Positions 50,240 to 57,964 of a stretch of DNA of 64,000 bases are shown here, in pieces (within the stretch, counting starts at the first letter, position 1; each line of letters starts with the position of its first letter). A program made the translations under genes and the position numbers. A model generated the notes under the pieces. The model made no database searches, was not told the DNA's origin, and saw nothing but the letters and a program-made list of their open reading frames with translations. The DNA is from Streptomyces coacervatus (lineage in GTDB: Bacteria > Actinomycetota > Actinomycetes > Streptomycetales > Streptomycetaceae). The stretch is taken from assembly GCF_029223485.1 (NCBI RefSeq), contig NZ_JARHTP010000003.1, positions 434,001-498,000 on the forward strand, read 5' to 3'.

Positions 50240-51601
50240 TCACACCGCGGGGACGCAGCGGCCGTCCTCCGTGCGGTACTGCCACTTCGCACCGCCCGTC
50301 ACCAGTTCCTTGACCGCGTTGACGAAGCGCTCGACGTGCTCGTCCGGTGTTCCTGCTCCGAAGCTGACGCGGATTGCGTTGAGGGACTTTTCGCCGGGGG
50401 CGGCCTCGGGGGCGCCGCATTCGCCCTGGGTCTGCGGGTCGCTGCCGAGGAGGGTGCGGACCAGCGGGTGGGCGCAGAAGAGGCCGTCGCGGACTCCGAT
50501 GCCGTATTCGGCGGAGAGCGCGGCCGCGAAGTGCGAGCTGTTCCAGCCCTCGACGACGAAGGAGATCACGCCGACTCGGGGGGCGTCGTCGCCGAAGAGG
50601 GAGAGGACCCGCACCTCGGGCACCTCGGCGAGGCCCGCGCGGACGGTGTCGATCAGCTGCTGCTCGCGCGCGACCAGGGTGTCGAAGCCGGCCTCGGTGA
50701 GGGCCTTGCAGGCCGAGGCGATGGAGTAGGCACCGATGACGTTCGGGGAGCCGGCCTCGTGGCGGGCCGCGCTGTCGTGCCACTCCACGTCCACTCCCCC
50801 GTCCTCACGCCGGGTGACCTTGCGGCTGGCACCGCCGCCCGCCAGGTACGGGTCGGCCGCCTGCAGCCAGTCGGCGCGGCCGGCCAGTACGCCGGAGCCG
50901 AAGGGCGCGTACAGCTTGTGACCGGAGAAGGCGACCCAGTCGACGTCGAGGTCCTGGACGGAGACCGGGTGGTGCGGGGCGAGCTGGGCGGCGTCCAGGA
51001 CGATCCGGGCGCCGTGGGCGTGCGCGGCGGCGGCCAGCTCGCGGACCGGCCACAGCTCGCCGGTGACGTTCGAGGCGCCGGTGACGCAGACCAGCGCCGG
51101 GCCGTACGGGTCGCGGTCGGCCAAGGCACGCTCCAGGGTCTCGACCGCCTGCTCCGGGGTGCGCGGGGCGTTGAGGTACGTGACCCGGGCGTCCTTCCAG
51201 GGCAGCAGGCTCGCGTGGTGCTCGGTCTCGAAGACGAAGACCTGGCAGTCCGCCGGGAGGGCCTGCGCCAGGAGGTTGAGGGAGTCCGTGGTCGAGCGGG
51301 TGAAGATCAGCTGGTCGTCGGCGCGGCAGTCGAGGAACTCGGCGACCGTCCTGCGGGCGTTCTCGAAGAGGTCGGTCGAGAGCTGGGAGAGGTAGCCGGC
51401 GCCGCGGTGGACACTGCCGTAGTAGGGCGCGTACGCCGCCACGTCGTCCCAGACGCGCTGCAGTGCCGGGGCGCTGGCCGCGTAGTCGAGGGCCGCGTAG
51501 GTGACCTCGCCGCCGGTGACGAGCGGGACGGTGACATCCCGGCCCAGAACGGGCAGCGGAGCACAAATAGGCGTGACGGAGGCAGCGGTGGAGACAGACA
51601 T
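50240..51601 (-). CDS. SufS-like class V aminotransferase/cysteine desulfurase
   Basis: A 453-residue PLP enzyme of fold type I. The PLP-lysine is in WVAFSGHKLYAPFGSGVL, the His stack in FETEHHASLLPW, the Asp in GARIVLDAAQLAPHH, and a candidate catalytic Cys in YGIGVRDGLFCAHPLV, the place of the SufS Cys. This supports cysteine desulfurase or a close sulfur-mobilising role rather than transamination. It is preceded by a SAM-IV riboswitch (51727-51844), which links the gene to sulfur amino acid supply. ATG 51601 has GGGAG-type purines. It ends 14 bp from a copy of the dispersed repeat. Confidence 0.83.
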   Translation of the reverse strand: MSVSTAASVTPICAPLPVLGRDVTVPLVTGGEVTYAALDYAASAPALQRVWDDVAAYAPYYGSVHRGAGYLSQLSTDLFENARRTVAEFLDCRADDQLIFTRSTTDSLNLLAQALPADCQVFVFETEHHASLLPWKDARVTYLNAPRTPEQAVETLERALADRDPYGPALVCVTGASNVTGELWPVRELAAAAHAHGARIVLDAAQLAPHHPVSVQDLDVDWVAFSGHKLYAPFGSGVLAGRADWLQAADPYLAGGGASRKVTRREDGGVDVEWHDSAARHEAGSPNVIGAYSIASACKALTEAGFDTLVAREQQLIDTVRAGLAEVPEVRVLSLFGDDAPRVGVISFVVEGWNSSHFAAALSAEYGIGVRDGLFCAHPLVRTLLGSDPQTQGECGAPEAAPGEKSLNAIRVSFGAGTPDEHVERFVNAVKELVTGGAKWQYRTEDGRCVPAV

Positions 51602-51666
51602 GGGGGAACTCCCGTGAGAGGAAGGAAGAAAGTGAAAATGGGTGTGCGGAGGCGGGGCTCGGCGCC

Positions 51667-51687
51667 CTAACGCATTCGCTTGCTCAC
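51667..51687 (-). CDS. Six-codon upstream open frame in the SAM-IV leader
   Basis: On the minus strand GTG AGC AAG CGA ATG CGT TAG (51687 down to 51667) is preceded by GAGGGAG at six bases, a good ribosome-binding site. It lies between the aptamer and the aminotransferase start (66 bp away). It encodes MSKRMR. Whether it is translated or regulatory is unproven; too short for any database family. Confidence 0.4.
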   Translation of the reverse strand: MSKRMR

Positions 51688-51708
51688 GGAAGACTCCCTC
51701 GGAGACCA

Positions 51709-51732
51709 GGACCCCTGGCGTGCGAGGGGTCC
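51709..51732 (-). terminator. Hairpin at the end of the SAM-IV aptamer (expression platform)
   Basis: GGACCCCT (51709-51716) and AGGGGTCC (51725-51732) pair perfectly. The 5' strand on the transcript (GGACCCCT) is shared with the 3' end of the aptamer, so the hairpin and the closed aptamer can exclude each other. Confidence 0.6.
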
Positions 51733-51844
51733 GCGCTTGCCGTAGACGTCAGTGCCTACGGCCTGGTCTTCACCCGGGGCACCCCGCCACGGACGGAGGG
51801 TTGCCGGACAGTCGGCCGGGGCCTCATGACTGTCACTCATGACC
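51727..51844 (-). ncRNA. SAM-IV riboswitch
   Basis: Read on the minus strand, the conserved SAM-IV blocks occur in order: GGTCATGAGTGACAG at the 5' end, CCGGCAACCCTCC, GGGGTGCCCCGGGTGA with GACCAGG, and the pseudoknot end CTACGGCAAGCGCGGACC. The family is an actinobacterial S-adenosylmethionine aptamer found upstream of sulfur genes. It precedes the SufS-like gene by 125 bp. Its expected action is to shut the gene down when SAM is plentiful; the shared terminator-like stem at 51709-51732 is the probable switch. Confidence 0.9.
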
Positions 51845-51919
51845 TGGTGCAAAAACGTACGTGAAATGATCGTCGTCCCGCAACCCGTGTCCGGATCGCG
51901 GGACGACACACGGTGACTG

Positions 51920-52984
51920 CTATGCGTTGCTGGCCGCCACCCAGCGCTCCAGCGTCCGCTTGGCCGAACCGGAGTCGATCGACTCCGCCGCCTTGTCCAT
52001 GCCGGCCCGGATCTGCTCGGCCAGGGTCCCGGGGCCCGGGTCGAGGGCCACGAGGGCGGCTGCCGAGTTCAGCAGTACGGCGTCCCGTACGGGGCCGGTC
52101 TCGCCGTCGAGGAGGCGGCGGGCGACCTCCGCGTTGTACGACGGGTCGCCGCCGCGCAGGGCCTCCACCGGGACCAGCTCGATACCGACGTCGCGGGGGT
52201 CGAAGGTCTCCTCGGTGACCTTGCCGTCGCGGACGACCCAGACGTGTGAGGTGGCCGTCGTCGTCAGCTCGTCGAGGCCGTCGTCGCCGCGAAAGACGAG
52301 AGAGGAGTTTCCTCGCTCGGCCAGGACTCCCGCGATCATCGGCGCGATGCGCGGGTCGGCCACGCCGACCGCCTGGGACCTGACCTTCGCCGGGTTGGTC
52401 AGCGGGCCGAGGGCGTTGAAGACCGTGCGGATGCCCAACTGGCCGCGGGCGGCGGCGACATGACGCAGCGCCGGGTGGAACTTCACCGCGAAGCAGAAGG
52501 TGATGCCCGCCTCCTCCGCGACCTCGGCCACCCGCTGGGGCGTGAGATCGAGGTTGACGCCCAGCTTCTCCAGGACGTCCGAGGCACCCGACGCCGACGA
52601 GGCCGCGCGGTTGCCGTGCTTGACGACCTTGGCGCCGGTTCCGGCCACCACGATCGACGACATCGTGGAGATGTTCACCGTCTTCGCGCCGTCGCCGCCC
52701 GTACCGACGATGTCGACGGTACGGCCCGACACCTCGATCACATTGGCGTGCTCGTACATCGCCCGGACCACGCCGGTGATCTCCTCGACCGTCTCGCCCT
52801 TGGCCCGCAGGGCCACCACGAAGCCCGCGATCTGGGCGTCCGTCGCCTCGCCGCGCATGATCCGGTCCATCGCCCAGGCCGTCGCGTCGGCGCTCTGGTC
52901 ACGGCCGGACAGCAGGGCGTTGAGTACCTCGGGCCAGGAACGGCCCGCCGCGGTGTCGCCTCCAGCGGGGGTCACAGCGCTCAT
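51920..52984 (-). CDS. trpD: Anthranilate phosphoribosyltransferase
   Basis: The 354-residue enzyme attaches phosphoribose to anthranilate in tryptophan synthesis. Motifs are [21 protein letters not shown] (the PRPP-binding KTxNxST segment), [20 protein letters not shown] (GNR), [16 protein letters not shown] and [14 protein letters not shown] 52984 has AGGAG seven bases upstream. It is separated from the anthranilate synthase gene by about 27 kb and sits next to the bc1 genes, an order also seen in mycobacteria (trpD near qcr). No attenuator was found here, and it probably has its own promoter, since a strong terminator (53065-53099) lies upstream. Confidence 0.96.
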   Translation of the reverse strand: MSAVTPAGGDTAAGRSWPEVLNALLSGRDQSADATAWAMDRIMRGEATDAQIAGFVVALRAKGETVEEITGVVRAMYEHANVIEVSGRTVDIVGTGGDGAKTVNISTMSSIVVAGTGAKVVKHGNRAASSASGASDVLEKLGVNLDLTPQRVAEVAEEAGITFCFAVKFHPALRHVAAARGQLGIRTVFNALGPLTNPAKVRSQAVGVADPRIAPMIAGVLAERGNSSLVFRGDDGLDELTTTATSHVWVVRDGKVTEETFDPRDVGIELVPVEALRGGDPSYNAEVARRLLDGETGPVRDAVLLNSAAALVALDPGPGTLAEQIRAGMDKAAESIDSGSAKRTLERWVAASNA

Positions 52985-53064
52985 AAGGCCGCTCCTGGGT
53001 GTCGTAGAAGAGTGGAAACTCCTTGAGGAGTCCGACCCCACCCTATCCAGCTCAGGGGCATGGA

Positions 53065-53099
53065 GAAGGGCCCCGTCCGAACACCGGACGGGGCCCTTC
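53065..53099 (-). terminator. Strong terminator after the qcr operon
   Basis: GAAGGGCCCCGTCCG (53065-53079) and CGGACGGGGCCCTTC (53085-53099) form a perfect 15-bp stem with a five-base loop; on the minus strand it is reached 36 bp after qcrB stops, isolating trpD. Confidence 0.92.
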
Positions 53100-53134
53100 T
53101 TGTCGCGCGTGGCGAGCGCAGCGATCAGCAGCGA

Positions 53135-54769
53135 TCAGTGGTGGCCGTGGCCGCTCGTGATCTCCTTGTACTCCTCGACGGTGGGCTTCGGAATCTGGGA
53201 CTCCTCGCCGTAGTACGCCTCGCTGAGCTTGGCGCGCAGCTTCTGGGAGCCCTTGACCTTGCGCTCGACGCCGTTCTCGTCGACCGTCGGGCCGATCTCG
53301 GCCGGCTTGTACTGCTCGTGCGCCGTGAGGGTGTGCAGCGCGTCCTGGCTGAGCGGCTCGTGCACCTCGATGAACTCACCGTGCGGCAGGCGCTTGATGA
53401 TGCCCGACTCGCGGCCGTGCAGCACCTTGTCCTTGTCGCGGCGCTGCAGGCCGAGGCAGATCCGCTTGGTGGCGACGAAGGTGAGCACCGGCACCACGAA
53501 GAACGCGCACCGCACGAACCAGGTGATCGCGTTGATCGACAGGTGGAAGTGCGTGGCCCAGATGTCGTTTCCACCACCCATCAGCAGCACGAAGTACCAG
53601 GAGATCCACGCGGCACCGAACGCCGTACGCGTCGGGGCGTTGCGCGGGCGGTCCAGGATGTGGTGCTCGCGCCTGTCGCCGGTGACCCAGGACTCGATGA
53701 ACGGGTAGACCGCGATCGTGACCAGGACCAGCGGGAAGATGACCAGCGGGATGAACACGCCCAGGACGAGCGTGTGGCCCCACAGGTTGATCTCCCAGCC
53801 CGGCATGACACGGATCAGGCCCTCGGAGAAGCCCATGTACCAGTCCGGCTGGGCGCCGGTGGACACCATGTCCGGACGGTAGGGGCCCATGGCCCAGATC
53901 GGGTTGATCGAGGCGATCGCCGCGATGGCCGCGATGACGCCGAAGACCAGGAAGAAGAAGCCTCCGGCCTTCGCCATGTACACGGGCAGCAGGGGCATGC
54001 CGACGACGTTGTTGTTCGTCTTTCCGGGGCCCGCGAACTGCGTGTGCTTGTGGTAGAAGACCAGGATCAGGTGCGCCACCATCAGGCCGAGCATGATGCC
54101 CGGCAGCAGCAGGATGTGGACCGAGTAGAAGCGGGCCACGAAGTCGCCGCCCGGGAACTCGCCGCCGAAGAGGAAGAACGACAGGTACGTGCCGACGATC
54201 GGCACGGACAGGATCGCGCCCTCCATGAAGCGGACACCGGTGCCGGAGAGCAGGTCGTCCGGGAGCGAGTAACCGGTGAAGCCGGTGAACATGCCCAGGA
54301 CGAACAGCAGGAAGCCGAACACCCAGTTGACCTCACGCGGCTTGCGGAACGCACCGGTGAAGAACACGCGCATCATGTGCACGAACATGCCCGCGAGGAA
54401 GATCAGCGCGGCCCAGTGGTGGATCTGCCGGATCAGCAGACCACCGCGCACATCGAAGGAGATGTGCAGGGTCGAGTTGAACGCCTCGGACATCAGCTGG
54501 CCCTGCAGCGGGATGTAGCTGCCGTGGTACTCCACCTCGTTCATCGACGGGTGGAAGAACAGCGTCAGATACACACCCGTGAGGATGATGATGATGAAGC
54601 TGTACATGCACACTTCGCCCAACATGAACGACCAGTGGTCGGGGAAGATCTTGCGCATGTTGCTCTTGGCCAGGGAGTAGATCCCCAGCCGGCCGTCGGC
54701 CCAGTCGGCGACGCGCTCGCCGGCGGGCGCTTTGCCGCGGCGTGCCTCGGTTTCGGTATTGGTGCTCAT
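53135..54769 (-). CDS. qcrB: Cytochrome bc1 complex cytochrome b subunit
   Basis: A 544-residue membrane protein binding both b hemes and the quinol sites of the actinobacterial bc1-aa3 supercomplex. Heme His residues appear in the helix HISFDVRGGLLIRQIHHWAA and in ARFYSVHILLLPGIMLGLMVAHL, and the quinol-oxidation motif PDWY is in AQPDWYMGFSEGLIR (PEWY in other bacteria). The C-terminus is longer than in proteobacteria, as in mycobacterial QcrB. It is translated from ATG 54769, overlapping qcrA by four bases, in the order qcrC-qcrA-qcrB. A strong terminator follows. Confidence 0.97.
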   Translation of the reverse strand: MSTNTETEARRGKAPAGERVADWADGRLGIYSLAKSNMRKIFPDHWSFMLGEVCMYSFIIIILTGVYLTLFFHPSMNEVEYHGSYIPLQGQLMSEAFNSTLHISFDVRGGLLIRQIHHWAALIFLAGMFVHMMRVFFTGAFRKPREVNWVFGFLLFVLGMFTGFTGYSLPDDLLSGTGVRFMEGAILSVPIVGTYLSFFLFGGEFPGGDFVARFYSVHILLLPGIMLGLMVAHLILVFYHKHTQFAGPGKTNNNVVGMPLLPVYMAKAGGFFFLVFGVIAAIAAIASINPIWAMGPYRPDMVSTGAQPDWYMGFSEGLIRVMPGWEINLWGHTLVLGVFIPLVIFPLVLVTIAVYPFIESWVTGDRREHHILDRPRNAPTRTAFGAAWISWYFVLLMGGGNDIWATHFHLSINAITWFVRCAFFVVPVLTFVATKRICLGLQRRDKDKVLHGRESGIIKRLPHGEFIEVHEPLSQDALHTLTAHEQYKPAEIGPTVDENGVERKVKGSQKLRAKLSEAYYGEESQIPKPTVEEYKEITSGHGHH

Positions 54770-55821
54770 CCGCGCTCCCAGAATGCAGGACCGACGGGCT
54801 CTTCGAAGTCGCCGAGCGCCTCGAGGTAGCCCTGGTCGTTCACGCCGATGCGCAGCTGCGGCAGGGCGTGACCGGCGGGGCCGAAGATCACCCGGGCACC
54901 GTCGGAGAGGTCGAAGGTGGACTGGTGGCAGGGGCACAGCACGTGGTGCGTCTGCTGCTCGTACAGGGAGATCGGGCAACCGACGTGGGTGCAGATCTTC
55001 GAGTACGCGACGATGCCCTCGTGGGACCACGCGAGCTCGCGCTTGTCCTTGATGTTGTCCGGCTGGATCCGGACGATCATCAGGGCTGCCTTGGCGATCT
55101 GGGTCTGGAAGTCCTCGTCGGTCTCCTCCAGGCCCTCGGGCTTGGCGAAGGTCAGCGAGCCGACCGCGACGTCGGAGGCGCGCAGCGGCTCGTTGGTGTT
55201 CATGTTGACGAGCAGCTTGCCCTTGGACCACAGCGTGTGGCGGAGCTTGGTCCCCGGCAGCGGTCCCAGGTCGCGCAGCAGCATGACGCCGGAGAGCGGG
55301 AACAGGGCCAGCGCACCGAACATCGTGTTGCGGATCAGCTTGCGACGGCCGAGCGCGGACTCCTTGGCACCCTCCCTGAAGTCGGCCATGACCTTGGCCT
55401 TGACCTCGGGGGACGCCTCGATCGGGTGCCGCTCGTCGGCGATCTCCACGTCGGACATCAGGGTGCGGGCCCAGTGGACCGCGCCCGCGCCGATCGCGAA
55501 GAGGGCAAGACCGAGGGTCAGGCCCAGCGCGAAGTTCAGCGCGTTGATGTGGCCGATCGGGAAGACGTAGATCGACTTGTCGTGCGGGATCGCCACGTAC
55601 GAGGCGATGAAGCCGACCGTGGCCAGCATCGAGACCGTGAACAGCATGGCCACCACACGCTCGGACCGCTTGGCGGCCCGCTCGTCGATGTCCTGCACCC
55701 GGTGCTCGTGGGGCGGCAGACCGGGGTCGGCGAACGGGTTCTTCTCGTCCGCGACGCTTACGGCGCCGTGCGCGTCCTGCTCAGCGGGCAGGTTCTCTTC
55801 TGGAATGTCTTGGCTACTCAT
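54766..55821 (-). CDS. qcrA: Rieske iron-sulfur subunit of cytochrome bc1
   Basis: This 351-residue protein carries the [2Fe-2S] cluster ligands in ICTHVGCPISLYEQ (CTHxGC) and HVLCPCHQSTFDLSDG (CPCHxS). Unlike the short mitochondrial form, it has three N-terminal membrane helices (about 57-75, 89-110 and 164-181), as known for actinobacterial QcrA. It accepts electrons from quinol and passes them to QcrC. Stop and start overlap qcrB and qcrC by four bases each, so the three subunits are translated together. Confidence 0.97.
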   Translation of the reverse strand: MSSQDIPEENLPAEQDAHGAVSVADEKNPFADPGLPPHEHRVQDIDERAAKRSERVVAMLFTVSMLATVGFIASYVAIPHDKSIYVFPIGHINALNFALGLTLGLALFAIGAGAVHWARTLMSDVEIADERHPIEASPEVKAKVMADFREGAKESALGRRKLIRNTMFGALALFPLSGVMLLRDLGPLPGTKLRHTLWSKGKLLVNMNTNEPLRASDVAVGSLTFAKPEGLEETDEDFQTQIAKAALMIVRIQPDNIKDKRELAWSHEGIVAYSKICTHVGCPISLYEQQTHHVLCPCHQSTFDLSDGARVIFGPAGHALPQLRIGVNDQGYLEALGDFEEPVGPAFWERG

Positions 55822-56627
55822 GACTTCTTGGCCTTTGCGGTCCGAGCGGCGACCCAGACGGCAACCGCGATCAGCGCGCCGAGTCCGAAGATCCAGGCGA
55901 ACAGGCCCTCGGAGACCGGGCCGAGACCGCCCAGCTCAAGACCACCGTTGCTCACGGTCTCGTCGCCGTTGACCGCGTTCAGGTACGCGATGATGTCCTT
56001 CTTGTTCTGCTCCGACAGCGTGGTGTCGGGGAACGACGGCATGTTCTGCGGGCCGGTCTGCATGGCCTCGTAGATGTGCTTCGGGTCGACGCCCTCAAGG
56101 CTCGGCGCGTACTTGCCGTGCGTCAGCGCACCGCCCTTGCCGGTGAAATTGTGGCACTGGGCGCAGTTGGTGCGGAAGAGCTCGCCGCCCTTGGCGATGT
56201 CGGCACCGTCCGGGCCGTACTGCGCCTTGCTCGGGACGGCCGGGCCGGCGCCGAGGGACGAGATGTACGCGGCGAGCTGGTCGATCTCGGCCTGCGTGTA
56301 GATGACCTTCTTCTTCGGGACCTGCGCGCCCGGCTGCTGGGCCGGCATACGGCCGGTGCCGACCTGGAAGTCGACGGCCGAGGCGCCCACGCCCACGAGG
56401 CTCGGGCCGTCGGTGGTGCCCTGACCGCCGGTTCCGTGGCAGCTGGCGCAGCCCACGGAGTAGAGCTTCTTGCCCTCGTCGATGGCGAGGGACTGGGCGG
56501 TGTCATCGGCCTGCGCCTTGCTCGCGGGCGCGAACACGGCGTACAGCCCCCCGGTGCATGCCAGCGCGAGGAGTAGGACGACGAGCGCCGCCATGGGATG
56601 GCGTCGTCGTGCGGAGAGCTTTTTCAC
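55818..56627 (-). CDS. qcrC: Diheme cytochrome c subunit of cytochrome bc1
   Basis: The 269-residue protein is the fused cytochrome cc subunit. Two c-type heme sites are visible: GCASCHGTGGQG and NCAQCHNFTGKGG, each CxxCH, with axial Met candidates in GTGRMPAQQPG and NMPSFPD. An N-terminal hydrophobic segment (MAALVVLLLALACTGGLYAV) and a C-terminal helix (LFAWIFGLGALIAVAVWVAA) anchor it outside. It passes electrons directly to the aa3 oxidase without soluble cytochrome c, as known for actinobacteria. It lies first in the qcr operon, 77 bp downstream of ctaE. Confidence 0.97.
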   Translation of the reverse strand: MKKLSARRRHPMAALVVLLLALACTGGLYAVFAPASKAQADDTAQSLAIDEGKKLYSVGCASCHGTGGQGTTDGPSLVGVGASAVDFQVGTGRMPAQQPGAQVPKKKVIYTQAEIDQLAAYISSLGAGPAVPSKAQYGPDGADIAKGGELFRTNCAQCHNFTGKGGALTHGKYAPSLEGVDPKHIYEAMQTGPQNMPSFPDTTLSEQNKKDIIAYLNAVNGDETVSNGGLELGGLGPVSEGLFAWIFGLGALIAVAVWVAARTAKAKKS

Positions 56628-56704
56628 GGATTACCCCGGTGTCAGGATCTTCTGCGTCGATGCTTGGGATGTGCGCCTGCGGGGCGCACGCGGGACTGGC
56701 CCGG

Positions 56705-57325
56705 CTACTTGATCAGGTAGATCGTGGCGAAGAGGCCGATCCACACGACATCGACGAAGTGCCAGTAGTAGGACACGACGATGGCCGCGGTCGCCTGCTC
56801 GTGGGTGAACCTCTTCGCCGCGTAGGTACGGCCGAGGACGAACAGGAAGGCGATGAGGCCGCCCGTCACGTGCATGCCGTGGAACCCGGTGGTCAGGTAG
56901 AACACCGAGCCGTACGGGTCGGAGGACAGCGAGATGCCGTCCTTCTTCACCAGCTCCGTGTACTCGAAGATCTGACCGCCGATGAAGATCGCACCCATCA
57001 CGAACGTGATGATGAACCAGCCCCGGAGCTTCTTCACGTCCCCGCGCTCGGCGGCGAAGACGCCGAGCTGGCAGGTGAGGGAGGAGAGCACCAGGATCGT
57101 GGTGTTGGTCGCGGAGAACGGAATGTTGAGATGGCTGGCCATCTCCTTCCAGTGGTCCGGACCGGTCACCGATCGCAGGGTGAAGTACATCGCGAAGAGG
57201 GCCGCGAAGAACATCAGCTCGGAACTCAGCCAGATGATGGTTCCGACGCTGGTGAGGTTCGGCCGGTTGACCGACGGGTGCGCGTGCCCGGTTTCTACTG
57301 TCGTTGCTGTCGCCACGACCGACAT
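56705..57325 (-). CDS. ctaE: Cytochrome c oxidase subunit III
   Basis: A 206-residue membrane protein with five helices, typical for the short actinobacterial Cta[21 protein letters not shown] with the conserved Glu, [21 protein letters not shown] and [19 protein letters not shown] (the WHFVDVVW motif). It is part of the aa3 oxidase in the bc1-aa3 supercomplex and heads the leftward ctaE-qcrC-qcrA-qcrB group. The start codon ATG 57325 is inside a perfect 21-bp palindrome (57316-57336), and no clear Shine-Dalgarno precedes it. Confidence 0.96.
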   Translation of the reverse strand: MSVVATATTVETGHAHPSVNRPNLTSVGTIIWLSSELMFFAALFAMYFTLRSVTGPDHWKEMASHLNIPFSATNTTILVLSSLTCQLGVFAAERGDVKKLRGWFIITFVMGAIFIGGQIFEYTELVKKDGISLSSDPYGSVFYLTTGFHGMHVTGGLIAFLFVLGRTYAAKRFTHEQATAAIVVSYYWHFVDVVWIGLFATIYLIK

Positions 57326-57336
57326 TATGTCGGTCG
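57316..57336. promoter_or_regulatory. Perfect palindrome covering the ctaE start codon
   Basis: CGACCGACAT (57316-57325) and ATGTCGGTCG (57327-57336) are exact complements around one central T. The ATG of ctaE is within the stem. As DNA it looks like an operator; as RNA it would form a hairpin hiding the start codon. Confidence 0.7.
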
Positions 57337-57479
57337 CTTATCCCGCCCTCACTCCGGGGGGTGCCGTTCGGAGTGTTGCTGCCGTCCATACCGGTGTTGA
57401 CGTGGTGTTGAACGGAGTAACATCCGCCCCATCGGGCCTTTCCGTACGACGACACACGTCCTTGCGTATCGGAGGAACA

Positions 57480-57884
57480 ATGCAGCCGACCGCCACGGTG
57501 CTGGTCTACAGCGACGACTCCAACACCCGCGAGCAGGTGCGGCTCGCGACCGGGCGCCGGCCCGCTCCCGACGTTCCTGTCGTCGAGTTCCTGGAGTGTG
57601 CGACGCCTCCGGCGGTTCTGCGGGAGCTCGACAAGGGTGGCATCGACGTCGTCGTCCTGGACGGGGAGGCCGTGCCCATGGGGGGCATGGGTGTCTGCCG
57701 GCAGATCAAGGACGAGATTTTCAACTGCCCGCCGGTGCTTGTGCTGATTGGGCGGCCTCAGGATGCGTGGCTGGCCACGTGGAGTCGGGCAGACGCCGCT
57801 GTGACGTTGCCTGTGGAACCCGTGGAGTTCGCCGCTGCCCTGGCCTCCTTGTTGCGGCAGAAGGCGCTTCAGCAGAGCGCCTAG
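57480..57884 (+). CDS. Stand-alone receiver-like (pseudo-receiver) protein
   Basis: The 134-residue protein follows the response-regulator receiver pattern: VLVYSDDSNTREQVRLATG (acidic pair at strand 1), IDVVVLDGEAVPMGG (Asp at the phospho-acceptor place) and PPVLVLIGRPQDAW. The strand-5 Lys-Pro is replaced by VTLPVEPVEF, so the conserved Lys is missing, and the Thr/Ser of strand 4 is Gly. No output domain is attached. ATG 57480 has GGAGG four bases upstream. It is divergent from ctaE over about 154 bp; in Streptomyces this partner gene beside ctaE is usual as far as I remember. Function unknown. Confidence 0.82.
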   Translation: MQPTATVLVYSDDSNTREQVRLATGRRPAPDVPVVEFLECATPPAVLRELDKGGIDVVVLDGEAVPMGGMGVCRQIKDEIFNCPPVLVLIGRPQDAWLATWSRADAAVTLPVEPVEFAAALASLLRQKALQQSA

Positions 57885-57908
57885 TGGCCCGGGGGTGCGG
57901 GTCTTTCG

Positions 57909-57955
57909 GCGACTGCGGGTCCGTTGTGGCTTGTCGCGCAGTTCCCCGCGCCCCT
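57909..57955 (+). repeat. Dispersed 47-nt intergenic repeat, copy E
   Basis: It lies between two convergent genes: 24 bp after the pseudo-receiver stop and 10 bp before the end of the L,D-transpeptidase gene. The core is intact. Confidence 0.85.
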
Positions 57956-57964
57956 TAAGGGGCG

